Below, one piece after another: positions 56,131 to 64,000 of a DNA stretch of 64,000 nucleotides. The notes under the pieces were generated by a model. The model did not search any database, was not told where the DNA came from, and saw only the letters and a program-made list of their open reading frames with translations. The first letter of the stretch is position 1. The number at the start of each line of letters is the position of its first letter. Made by a program: the position numbers and the translations under genes. The stretch is from Chaenocephalus aceratus (lineage: Eukaryota > Chordata > Actinopteri > Perciformes > Channichthyidae). Where the stretch lies: contig CM043798.1 of assembly GCA_023974075.1 (NCBI GenBank), forward strand, positions 8,387,673-8,451,672, given 5' to 3'.

Positions 56131-56202
56131 CTGTCCAGATATTTGTATACATTTTAAAGTCACACATGTAGACCACATGGTGTCACTTGAGGAAACTTCC
56201 AA
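54391..56202 (-). CDS. LINE reverse transcriptase ORF, 603 codons, active site mutated
   Basis: An uninterrupted frame carries the reverse transcriptase of an L2-like LINE. Fingers: ASVTPILKKPGLDPTDLNNY (131-150). Motif A: LLDLSAAFDTISHNILL, with catalytic D221. Motif B: GVPQGSVFGPLLF (278-290). Motif C should read YADD but reads SYAYETQLYI (YAYE, 311-314), so both motif C aspartates are replaced. The C-terminal LINE region follows ([60 protein letters not shown]). No endonuclease is present because the copy is 5'-truncated. The protein cannot polymerise by the known mechanism. Confidence 0.9.
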   Translation of the reverse strand: MEVSSSDTMWSTCVTLKCIQISGQITIQFSSYLLPHLWNCTHLPQTGCNHSLPSAAAPTARSSYCHLSAFAPVDAVQVAKLVSKAKPSTCSLDPMPTVLVKATLHTVLPTIVDIINSSLLTGIYPTSFKTASVTPILKKPGLDPTDLNNYRPISNLPFLSKILERAVADQLHHHMSNHELYEPFQSAYRTHHSTETALIKITNDLLIAADSGSITTLILLDLSAAFDTISHNILLTRLSELLGLTDSVLSFFHSYLSDRTQFVTHAGCSSPCASVNHGVPQGSVFGPLLFTIYILPIGDIIRSHGLCFHSYAYETQLYISTKPSAHLPPQSLINCLHKIKTWMTTNLLKLNSDTTELMVVAPKALLGKVGDLLLNIDGSIISPSPQVRNLGVVLDSTLSFQNHIKSVSKSAFFHLRNISRLRPSLSDSVAEQLIHCFITSRLDYCNGLLSGVPRKTLNRLQYIQNSAARVLTRTKSWEHITPTLFNLHWLPVKSRITYKLLLLTYKSLHALSPQYLTDLLHPYIPSRTLRSSDSGLLSIPHSRLRTFGDRAFSVAAPTLWNSLPAEIRNAPSLNIFKSTLKTHLICPLFYVYVFYVLSLYVSL

Positions 56203-56349
56203 GAATTAACTGAAGAGTTTCATTCAAATGTAGTTTTTAAAAAGGGACATCTCCCACTTTTCAACATCTTGCCAGACAGGGCCAGTTGGTGCATGCAACA
56301 GTTTATTTTTTATGGATTGAATAGGCAGGGCTTGACTATGAAGATAATG

Positions 56350-56732
56350 TCCTGCCATAACTCCACAAACAAACTAAACAGGTTTGCAAATACAAAACAC
56401 CATCTACAAACTAGATGCATGCATGCATTTAGTTTTGCAAAGAAAAAACGAGTACACAACTTTTGAAAGAACAAGTTGTGTACTTGTAAAAAAAAGTGTT
56501 GTACTTGTAAAAAAAAGTTGTGTACTTGTAAAACCTATACTGAATGTGTCTCTGAAACATGATTTATTAGAAAAATGTTATGTGTTTGTTTGAAAGATAC
56601 GTTTTTTCTTTGCAAAACTAAATGCATTAGTTTGTAGATGGTGTTTTGTATTTGCAAACCACATTGTGTTTGTTAGTGAATCATGAGGCATTTGTAAAAC
56701 GTGTTTAGTTTATTTGTGGAGTTATGGCAGGA
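56350..56732. mobile_element. Large foldback element
   Basis: The left arm TCCTGCCATAACTCCACAAACAAACTAAACAGGTTT...CAAAACACCATCTACAAACTA pairs with the right arm ending GTTTAGTTTATTTGTGGAGTTATGGCAGGA. The centre has four TTGTGTACTTGTAAAA-type tandem units (56475-56535). A partial extra arm copy occurs at 56790-56840. Confidence 0.85.
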
Positions 56733-56857
56733 AATTAGCTCCATACATCTCTACGCCCAAAGTGAGTTAGTGAGTTATGGAGCTATAACTCCTGCCATAA
56801 CTCCACAAACAAACTAAACAGGTTTTACAAATGCCTTACAAATGTTTTCTTCTCACG

Positions 56858-56920
56858 GCGGACTATTACTGCCAAAAGTCACGTGATTCACTCACGTGAC
56901 TTTTGGCAGTAATATTCCGC
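56858..56920. repeat. Short hairpin with 29-base arms, one mismatch
   Basis: GCGGACTATTACTGCCAAAAGTCACGTGA, loop TTCAC, then the complement. It contains two CACGTG E-box cores, one in each arm. Confidence 0.95.
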
Positions 56921-57674
56921 TGTGGTTGTGCTCATACACTCTGGGTGTTTCTCAATCTCGAGTACGCTTGCTTGGTAGCACATGTCTTCCGAGTGTCTTG
57001 CTTCAGAAGTGAGGCAAGATTACTTCCTGGCATTGGGAAAACAAAGAGTGGAACAGGCTAGCAAGTGTGCTTCATATGAGAGGCCCCGCCATACATTTTC
57101 CGCCACAGATTTGGGGAAATTGGTCCGTGCGCAAAGCATTGTGGGGATTTTAAGACCGCGGAGTCTCCACATTCGAAATTTCTCCAAACGAAGTGTCACT
57201 ACTCGATCTGTAGGGATGGATACCGAGCCCCGGTATTAAACGGGCCCCGGGGCTGAAAGACCGTGGTACCGTTAAGCTCCGACGTTATCGGTCTTTTTAT
57301 CGGTACTGGAGACATTTAAAAAATATATGTCATATGTATTATTGGTACACAGTGGCGTTTTTATATGTACAAAAGTGGTGGGGCACAAAAAACTTAGATG
57401 TCTATATATAAGCTTCTGCAGTGAGGTTCATGGCTGGTGAGGCACTGGCACTGACTCTTCAGGTTTACAAATATTATTATTTTCGTAAGCTTTTTTTGTC
57501 TGATGCTTCGATTAATTTTAAACAGTTCAACAAAAGGATACCCAAAAAATGTAATTTTATCATTTACATATTGAATTGTTCTCTCTTAGTAAGAAGATGA
57601 TATCCATTTGCCTATCCTTCTGGACAAAAATATCCTCCTTATCTTCTTGTAGTTTCAAAAGTCTATCATAAATC
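56921..57674. other. Intergenic repeat debris, no gene
   Basis: GGATGGATACCGAGCCCCGGTATTAAACGGGCCCCGG (57215) and TTATCGGTCTTTTTATCGGTACTG look like a hAT subterminal region. No ORF of interest. Confidence 0.5.
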
Positions 57675-58110
57675 CAGTGGCGTTTTCTCCTGGAGGCCAA
57701 GGGAAGCCAGGCTTCCCCTGTTTTTTCGGAGTGTAGTTATAATTTTAATAAATAAATAAAAACACTTTGTTTAGTTTCGGAAATTCTTTGTTGTGTGTTG
57801 CTGCCGGCCGGTCTCTCCCCCATTCTCATTGAGTATTTTACAAAGAGTAAAACAGCGCCCCTCTAGATGTTATGGTGAAACAGTAGATTGCACTCTCTGC
57901 TGTGAGAGGAGGCTAGCCGAAATTGGCTTCCCTTGGTGAAAAAAAATGGAGAGATTGACCAATCAGATGAGGCTCACGTGATGCCCCTGCCAACCTGTGA
58001 TTAGTCAGGGCCATGACAAGGAAGGGAAATTTGAGTCCAAATGGGAAAAATGGGTTGAATATAAAAGAAAAATGAACGACACCACAAATTGAGAGTTGGA
58101 ACCAGACCAT
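57675..58110. repeat. hAT-like repeat, partial (CAGTGGCGTTTTCTCC)
   Basis: It starts CAGTGGCGTTTTCTCCTGGAGGCCAAGGGAAGCCAGGCTTCCCC and holds a second GGCTTCCCTTGG at 57923. No right end was identified. Confidence 0.45.
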
Positions 58111-58477
58111 GATGTTGCATTAAAATAGGATAGAAAGCTTCCATGTCACTGTTTGCTTGTTTTTATTATTATTTGTATTTTCTTTTACCGGAAAAGCATG
58201 ACATGGGCCCTTTAAATGATAGTGAAGTCACGTTGCAATAACTCATCTCTCGAGTTTTCTTTTTGTGCTTTGCCAAACGCCTCTGTGTCAAGTGTCCTAT
58301 TAGAGTTGCCGTATGTAGTTGTCCAACATGGCGGACCATCTTGCACATGCGCACTGCAGATAGGGCAGGGTGGCAGATCGGGTAGTGACACGGAGTACGC
58401 TGGGCTCGGTAGATTTCCAAGTATGCTGGACATTGGAACAGTACTTCGGCGGCACTCAATGACGTAGTATGCTTCAA

Positions 58478-58679
58478 ATTGGGTTCTTTTATTTGGGGTT
58501 CAGTACATTGTCAGAATAAGTGAGAAATGGATTTAACTTCTGTTGGACAGCTATATGCCATACATGTTTGCATACATTCACAGTAAATATTTATTCAGTA
58601 TGATAGCTGTCTAACAGAAGTTAAATTCATTTCTCACTTATTCTGACAATGTACTTTACCCCAAATAAAAGAACCCAAT
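58478..58679. mobile_element. 202-bp foldback MITE
   Basis: Arms of ~75 bases: ATTGGGTTCTTTTATTTGGGGT...GTCAGAATAAGTGAGAAATGGATTTAACTTCTGTT and its near-perfect complement to AAATAAAAGAACCCAAT. Flanking direct repeats TAGTGAAGTCACGTTG(C/T)AATAAC occur at 58220 and 58701, further out. Confidence 0.88.
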
Positions 58680-58726
58680 AGAAAGAGTTGTTATATAATA
58701 GTGAAGTCACGTTGTAATAACAATAA

Positions 58727-59955
58727 CTAATCTCTCTCGTCCGTGCAGAGACAATTAATATTGTCGGGTTTTCGCACCAGATTCCCCAGATCCCCTCTCC
58801 ACACTTCCTCCCAGTATCCCTTCATCTTTTGGCATTTAAAAAGGATGTGTGTGTGGTCTGCCCCCACCTCGCCGCATTGCCTCCAACATGCGTTCTGTTC
58901 CGGGGCATACCTCCCTTTTATCTTTGGGGTTATGAAGTATCTGATTATGTTTTTCCACCCAAATTCCCTCCATACCCTTGACCCAGTAGTTGAATGCTGC
59001 ACTCTACATACATTATACCATTCTTCCTCTGTCATATCAATCCCGAGTTCTTTCTCCGACTTTTCTTTTATATATAGAGTTGAATTCCCCCTACTCTCCA
59101 ACAGAGCTTGATATAGAGCTGAAATCACCCTGCCTTTCTTCCCTTCATATGCTTCAATCATGACCTTAATTACCCCATTTTGTTTAGTGTTTTTATCCAT
59201 TTTTATTTCTTTTATATAATAGTCTCTCACCTGTAAGTATCTAAAATGGTCACCCCTTTCCAGATCGAACTTATCTCTTAGATATTGAAAACTCTGCATT
59301 TCCCCTTTTTCCACCATCCTACATATTGCTGTAATGCCCCCTCGGGCCCATCGCTTAAAACCTGCATCTTCTTTTCCCGGCTGGAATTCATTATCATTTG
59401 TTATCCATCTCAAAATCTTTGTCTGTTTTCCTATTTTGTATCTCTTTATTACCGTGTTCCAAGTGTTTAAAGTGAATTTTGTGATTGGGTCTAATAAGTT
59501 TTCCTGTGTCCTGAATAATTCTTTATCCCCGAGTAGTTTTTGACTCTGGTTGTTTTCCCCATTTGTTTCGATGTCCTTCCATTTAGCTACGTATTCCATA
59601 TTACACCAGCATGCCACTGTTCTGATTTGTGCTGCATAATAGTAATCCTGGAAACTCTGCACTGCCAATCCTCCTCTCCCTTTGGGTAGCTGCAGTGTCG
59701 CAAACCTAATCCTGGGCCTTTTCCCCCCCCAAAAAAACCTTGAAGTCCATTTATCCCATTCCATAAATTGACTTTGTGGAATAGATATAGGTAGTGATTG
59801 GTAAAGGTACAGTAGCCTAGGCAGTATATTCATTTTAACTATTTCAATCCTTGAACTAAGGTCTAAGGTCTGTATTGTCCACCTACATAAATCCCTCTTG
59901 ATATTCTGATTGATCTGCGTATAATTTGCATTGTATAATTTGTCTAATCCTTTTG
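58727..59955 (-). pseudogene. L1-like LINE ORF2, C-terminal part
   Basis: The minus-strand frame (open ~409 codons within the element) carries the post-reverse-transcriptase region of an L1-clade ORF2: WTIQTLDLSSRIEIVKMNIL, PRLLYLYQSLPI, WDKWTSRFFWGGKRPRIRF, LPKGRGGLAVQSFQDYYYAA. Near the end is the zinc-binding motif CWRQCGEVGADHTHILFKC (C-x3-C-x8-H-x4-C) followed by W-E-E-V-W. The reverse transcriptase palm and endonuclease are missing: the copy is cut at 59955/59956, where a hAT repeat begins. The frame has no stop until 58727. Confidence 0.88.
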
Positions 59956-60300
59956 CAGGGCTCTCAAGTCTCACGCATTTGGCGTGAGACACACGCATTC
60001 CACTCCATTCACACGCTCACACGCCACACCTTGTATTTCTCACGCAGAGGGTACCGCCCACCAAGTTGCGCCGCAATTTTGTAAACAAACTAGTACAGAA
60101 TCACTGTAGCCACGCATCAACCAATCAAAAGAATGTAAACTGTCGAACAGCCAATTAGAAAATAACATGGCTGTATCCGGGTAGGATTTAGACATTCTGC
60201 CCTATACTTTATAGACAGGTAAGGGTTTCAACATTTTCCAGGATTTCAATACTTTGATTGAATACATTAATCAGTTCTTTACACATGGTGCTCTTTTTAG

Positions 60301-60660
60301 ATTTCAGGAACTACTACCTTTCCATGGGCCGGAGGAACAGGACAAGGTGTGTGAGGAGTTCCTGGAATATCAGCTGATGGATATCCCCATGCCCCAAGAT
60401 CCCACCACCTTTAATGTTGAGGAGTTTTGGGGGAGTATGTCCTCAATCAAGTGCAAGGTAAGAAATATTTGGCACCACATGACATACACATAATCAATTG
60501 AAATCAAAAGCAAAGCATTTGAGTAATAGAGTCTCTTGGTTCCTTTTTTTAAAGGTGACCGGTTTGAGCCAGTTTGGGAGGCTCACTAAAATAGCTCAAC
60601 TTGTTCTAGTGCTCCCTCACTCTAATGCCGACGCGGAGAGTGTTGCCACCAACACCTACA
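60301..60660 (+). pseudogene. hAT transposase C-terminal exons, including dimerisation region
   Basis: Exon a (60301-60457) follows TTTTTAG and encodes RFQELLPFHGPEEQDKVCEE, then a segment ending SSIKCK, with donor AAG|GTAAGA. Exon b starts at 60555 after TTTAAAG and encodes VTGLSQFGRLTKIAQLVLVL then PHSNADAESV. F/L-rich LxxIAxxxLxxPxSNAxxE is the conserved C-terminal dimerisation segment of hAT transposases. Similarity stops after NADAESV, and a (CA)n run begins at 60667. The rest of the gene is absent. Confidence 0.8.
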
Positions 60661-60664
60661 ACAA

Positions 60665-60666
<2 letters not shown>

Positions 60667-60731
<65 letters not shown>
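60667..60731 (+). repeat. (CA)n microsatellite
   Basis: About 65 bases of pure CA. Confidence 0.97.
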
Positions 60732-60733
<2 letters not shown>

Positions 60734-60804
60734 CCCTTAGTAGTGATACAAATGCCATGTCAATCTCATTAGTATGCAGAAAAAGTGACAGGTCGCCCCG
60801 CCCC

Positions 60805-60970
60805 TTTTTGGCCGGAAGTCCCGCCTTTTTATTTTGAAAACCGGAAGTCCCGTCTCATTATACCGGAAGTCCCGCCTTTTTATTTTTATTTTGAAAACCG
60901 GAAGTCCCGCCTCATTATACCGGAAGTCCCGACTCGTTCGACCGGATGTACCGCCACCGCTTCCGGTTTA
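60805..60970. promoter_or_regulatory. Array of CCGGAAGT (ETS-type) motifs
   Basis: Five perfect CCGGAAGT copies (60812, 60841, 60863, 60898, 60920), one variant CCGGATGT (60942) and one inverted TTCCGG (60961), mostly in the unit ACCGGAAGTCCCGCC. CCGGAAGT is the classic ETS-family (GABP/ELK-type) site. The array arises from tandem duplication of a ~57-base unit with TTTTATTTTGAAAA. Whether it is a regulator or just a repeat is unknown. Confidence 0.6.
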
Positions 60971-61228
60971 CAAAATAAAATTAAAATAAAATTAAAATTA
61001 AAAAAATGAGAAAAATTAAATGCCGTTGTGTTCAATCAATTAATATACATAGGATATATGTCCCGCCTCCTAACCACTTCCTGTGTGGTTAATCCTGTAT
61101 ATAGTATTGAATGTAACTTGCAAATAACATGAAATTAATCAAAAGTAAAGCATCTAAAAAAATGTATATTTAAACCTCTCTATTTTTTGCGAACAGGACA
61201 GGAGGGGAGAAAACATATGGTGGAGGAG

Positions 61229-61231
61229 GGG

Positions 61232-61275
<44 letters not shown>
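61229..61275 (+). repeat. (AC)n microsatellite in unit 1
   Basis: About 44 bases of AC; the matching run in unit 2 (61556-61577) is half as long. Confidence 0.95.
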
Positions 61276-61276
<1 letters not shown>

Positions 61277-61311
61277 TCCCCGCCCCTCACCCCCTCTCCC
61301 TCTGTCTAAAT

Positions 61312-61330
61312 AAAAAGCCAGCGTCACTCT
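61312..61330 (+). promoter_or_regulatory. TATA-like element, unit 1
   Basis: GTCTAAATAAAAAGCCAGCGTC lies 30-45 bases upstream of the ORF start; the same TTTAAATAAAAGCCAGCGTC recurs in unit 2 at 61614-61633. Conservation between units supports function only weakly, because the whole unit is duplicated. Confidence 0.35.
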
Positions 61331-61355
61331 TAAATATTTCTCAAGTCGAGAGAAA

Positions 61356-61520
61356 ATGGCCAAGAGACGTCTTGATATGAATTTAATCAGCGAGACACCG
61401 GTGACAACTTACAACCATCCGTTGGGTGCTCCAATCAAGAAACGAATGAAGTTTGTATGCCGGGTTCAGACGCCGACAGCCGAAGAACTTCGCCTCTCTG
61501 TTTTTGCGAACAGGACATGA
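61356..61520 (+). CDS. Small basic ORF, copy 1 (54 codons), unknown
   Basis: I do not recognise this protein. ATG 61356 is in a strong vertebrate context (GAAAATGG). It encodes MAKRRLDMNLISETPVTTYN, a KKRMKF basic cluster, and CRVQTPTAEE. After that the frame runs into the start of unit 2 (its last ~9 residues come from the unit 2 leader), so its natural C-terminus was lost when the unit was duplicated. Confidence 0.4.
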   Translation: MAKRRLDMNLISETPVTTYNHPLGAPIKKRMKFVCRVQTPTAEELRLSVFANRT

Positions 61521-61643
61521 GGGGAGAGACCATATGGTGGGCCGAGGGGAGGGGGAACACACACACACACACACACTTTCCCCACCCCTCACCCCATCTC
61601 CCCTTAGAGGTTGTTTAAATAAAAGCCAGCGTCTCTTGTGGCC

Positions 61644-61793
61644 ATGAGACGTCTTGATATGAGTTTAATCAGCGAGACACCGGTGACAACTTACAGCCAT
61701 CCGTTGGATGCTCCAATCAAGAAACGAATGCAGTTTGTATGCCGGGTTGAGACGCCTACAGCCGAAGATATGCTTCAGTCTCCTCTGTCTTGA
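61644..61793 (+). CDS. Small basic ORF, copy 2 (49 codons), unknown
   Basis: ATG 61644 (GGCCATGAG) encodes MRRLDMSLISETPVTTYSHP, then PIKKRMQFVCRVETPTAED and a short end, LQSPLS, before TGA. About 40 aligned residues differ from copy 1 at only a few positions (M/MAK start, N/S, G/D, K/Q, Q/E). It could be the first exon of a larger gene continuing to the right, a small nuclear protein (KKR-type basic patch), or chance. I found no convincing donor or downstream exon. Confidence 0.42.
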   Translation: MRRLDMSLISETPVTTYSHPLDAPIKKRMQFVCRVETPTAEDMLQSPLS

Positions 61794-64000
61794 AGGCATT
61801 CTTAAGCACATAAATGTAACATTAGGCTATGCATAAAATAACCAAACGATTATTACATTAACTAATTTGAACAGTAATTCACATCATCATCTCATAACAA
61901 AATAAGCTAAGGCAACTACTTGCATTCACTGACTTGATTTTTTAAATGAAAACCAGGGATATCTTTTGTTTTGCGGTCCATATCTCATTAAAAATATCTA
62001 ATGTTAGTAACTATTAAAGAAAGAATGGGGACAATTCTGTGTTAATGTAGTTTGACCATTGTAACTGCTGTGCAGACATACTGATAAAATAGGGCTTCTA
62101 ACTAATTACCTTAAATAAAATCACTAATTAATTAAACCAGTTCAATACGCATTATTCTTATTCTTATCATTCTTTATGAGCGCAGTAACGGTAAGGTATC
62201 TAATTACTTATTTATCTAGTATTCCATCAGATAATAACAGAGATGGTCAAACTGAAGTAGAGACATGGCAGAAATCCTACAATGAAGCGGGAACAGTGAA
62301 GGGGAAGTCTCTTTGAAGAGGGTTTTAATAGTTTAAAGATCTTAATGCCCCTTGATCATATCTTTTTTTAAAAAGACTGTTTCTCTAAAAGGCAAGTTTT
62401 GTGATTTTTAAGACTTTTTACAGACACTCGGCAGATTTGTGTGTAATTCTCTCACAAAGGAACAGTAAGTCTCTTACTTTTTTTGATAGTGTTTTTTATG
62501 TATGACAACTTTACAACTGGTAGAAAGTTAAGTACTTTTTCTGAGCAGATTTTCTTTAAGACTGTGACTCTTAACAAACCAACCCCCCGAGAGACAGACA
62601 TACTCATCCCCTTTTCAACGTATTTTGTTTTTGTCTTTCTCGCTTTTTTTTCCATTATATTTTTGGAAAAAACTACATAGTGATTGCTAGCAAAAAATAC
62701 AACATGCAACTAATACATTATACAATATTACGACTTTTGGCGATATTTTCAACACAATATATTTGTACCTTTTTTTTTTTTTGTAGGACTTCAAGATATG
62801 TTGCATGTCATGCACGGTGTCATCTTTCTTGAAACTGATGTGCTGTCCGTTTTACAAACAAGTTATGTTTATGCTTCTTCATCCTCTGAATGTTCCTCCC
62901 CCGTCCCTCTTCACAATAACAATCAAGGTGGATCTGTGAAATGAAACACCTCTTCCCAAAGCGTGACTACCCTATTGAGGGCATGCGTCTAAGGCAGTAG
63001 GGTCTAAATCGATGGGCCAGATATACTACCATGCAGAACGTACGGTATGTTTGAAAAAGACTAACCATTTATCCAGTTCAAGCTGTCTTTAAGATGTGAC
63101 ATCGCGCTCTGACTATTTCCCATAAAATCGTGACAAACTATTACTTGTTCTTAAATTTGACCTCTTGCTGCTTGGTTGAAAATGATAGATGAAAAAGAAC
63201 TTTTTTAAAAAGAGTCAAACCACAAATGTTTTTAAGATTGTTACAAAATGTAAAAAATAAAAAAGGTCTGGAGACAAAATTAATTCAGGTGACTCTGGCT
63301 TTATTAGGACAACAAACATATAATACAAATGGGTTAGGGGTTAAATATAACCATCGTGGACTTAATAGTCTAACAAAATACTTTTATCTGAATACATTTG
63401 TTCTTTTTAAGAGCACTTTTTGAAATTATTTATTTATTATTTCAGTGGAACAATCCAGTGTTTGTTAACATTAACGCTTTCTTCTCTTTTTCTTGTGTTA
63501 CTAAGATACTTTTAAACACACTTTGGTGTATGCAACACTTGTTCAGATAAACAAGGTTTTTTCTTTTCTGATAAACTTACATATTTTAGTTATTTTATGT
63601 TACCAAGATACTTTGAGATACACCCTGATGTACGCAACACTTAACAAAGGGTATAATATGAAGTAGTTGGTAAGGAAGGGGTTTTTCTTTAAGGGTGCAA
63701 AACTTTAGAACAGGGTAAAATATTCATTAATTTGTATTGAATTGAGTTTTCTTTTTTTTTGATTTTCAACATACTATATGACTTTTACATATTTCTGACG
63801 TACTATACTTTTTTGACTTTTTCTGTAGAATCCTGACAAAAACTATTACTTGTTCTTAAATGATGACCTATTGCTGGAGATGAGATGAAAAAGCTACAAC
63901 GCTTAAAGAACTTTTTTTCTAAAAACTCTCAATTCTACACTGACTCCCCCCACTCAACGCAATAAGTCCCACCCCACTCAGCAAATCCTCAAAAACGAAG
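61794..64000. other. AT-rich DNA with internal repeats, no gene seen
   Basis: The segment 63112-63215 (ATCGTGACAAACTATTACTTGTTCTTAAAT...GATGAAAAAG) recurs at 63828-63915. TGTTAC(T/C)AAGATACTTT..A.ACAC.CT..TGTA(T/C)GCAACACTT occurs at 63494 and 63599. These look like one degenerate repeat in two copies. Confidence 0.55.

Larger units (their letters stand above)
59956..60740 (+). mobile_element. hAT element remnant (CAGGGCTCTCAAGTCTCACGC family)
   Basis: The left end CAGGGCTCTCAAGTCTCACGCATTTGGCGTGAGAC is followed by CACACGC-rich DNA and transposase exons. No matching right TIR was found; a (CA)n tract lies where the last exon should continue. Confidence 0.65.
61180..61793 (+). repeat. 317-bp tandem duplication carrying promoter-like sequence and a small ORF
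   Basis: Unit 1 starts CTCTCTATTTTTTGCGAACAGGACA (~61177). Unit 2 starts CCTCTCTGTTTTTGCGAACAGGACA (~61491). GAACAGGACA occurs at 61191 and 61508. Each unit holds, in order: CATATGGTGG, a (CA)n run, ACTTTCCCC(G/A)CCCCTCACCCC, TAAATAAAAGCCAGCGTC and a short ORF. Confidence 0.92.

Overview
This window reads as teleost fish nuclear DNA, probably from a spiny-rayed fish, although the species cannot be fixed from sequence alone. The evidence is vertebrate-style splice sites, (GT)n and (CA)n microsatellites, and a dense mix of transposon families typical of fish: hAT, PIF/Harbinger, Tc1, L2-like and L1-like LINEs, Ty3/gypsy LTR elements, and a probable DIRS fragment. There is one clear host gene. 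The first coding exon of an androgen receptor gene (ar) lies on the minus strand at 381-1423. It ends at a consensus splice donor, so the DNA-binding and ligand-binding exons lie to the left of the window. Positions 1-380 are the start of its first intron and 1424-2403 its 5' flank.

Everything from about 2.4 kb onward is intergenic and dominated by transposable elements, many with visible target-site duplications. 2404-5648 is a hAT element holding a non-autonomous LTR element and a small MITE. 7087-8199 and 8489-9431 are TIR elements, and 11494-11980 is a solo LTR. 13803-17313 is a hAT-like repeat split by a 3.0 kb insert, which contains an L2 copy that itself contains a Harbinger MITE. 19964-24072 is a broken Ty3/gypsy element followed by a probable DIRS-like fragment. 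27521-28690 is an L2 copy.

29025-39704 is a multi-layer nest of hAT elements. Inside it sits a complete PIF/Harbinger element (31597-36166) with a structurally intact, two-exon transposase and a frameshifted Myb/SANT-like partner gene. To its right are a LINE 5' half (40047-41210), an internally deleted Tc1 element (42999-43919), a hAT element (46395-47647), two L2-like LINEs (53755-56202), an L1-like 3' half (58727-59955) and the C-terminal exons of a hAT transposase (60301-60660).

The least explained pieces are: a 317-bp tandem duplication carrying a promoter-like segment and related ~50-codon ORFs (61180-61793); an array of CCGGAAGT motifs just upstream of it (60812-60966); an isolated exon-like ORF with a poly(A) signal (45894-46079); and a 603-codon LINE ORF whose reverse transcriptase active site has lost both motif C aspartates. 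I found no tRNA, rRNA or CRISPR array. No claim was tested against a database; TE family names rest on motifs, TIRs and duplications read by eye.
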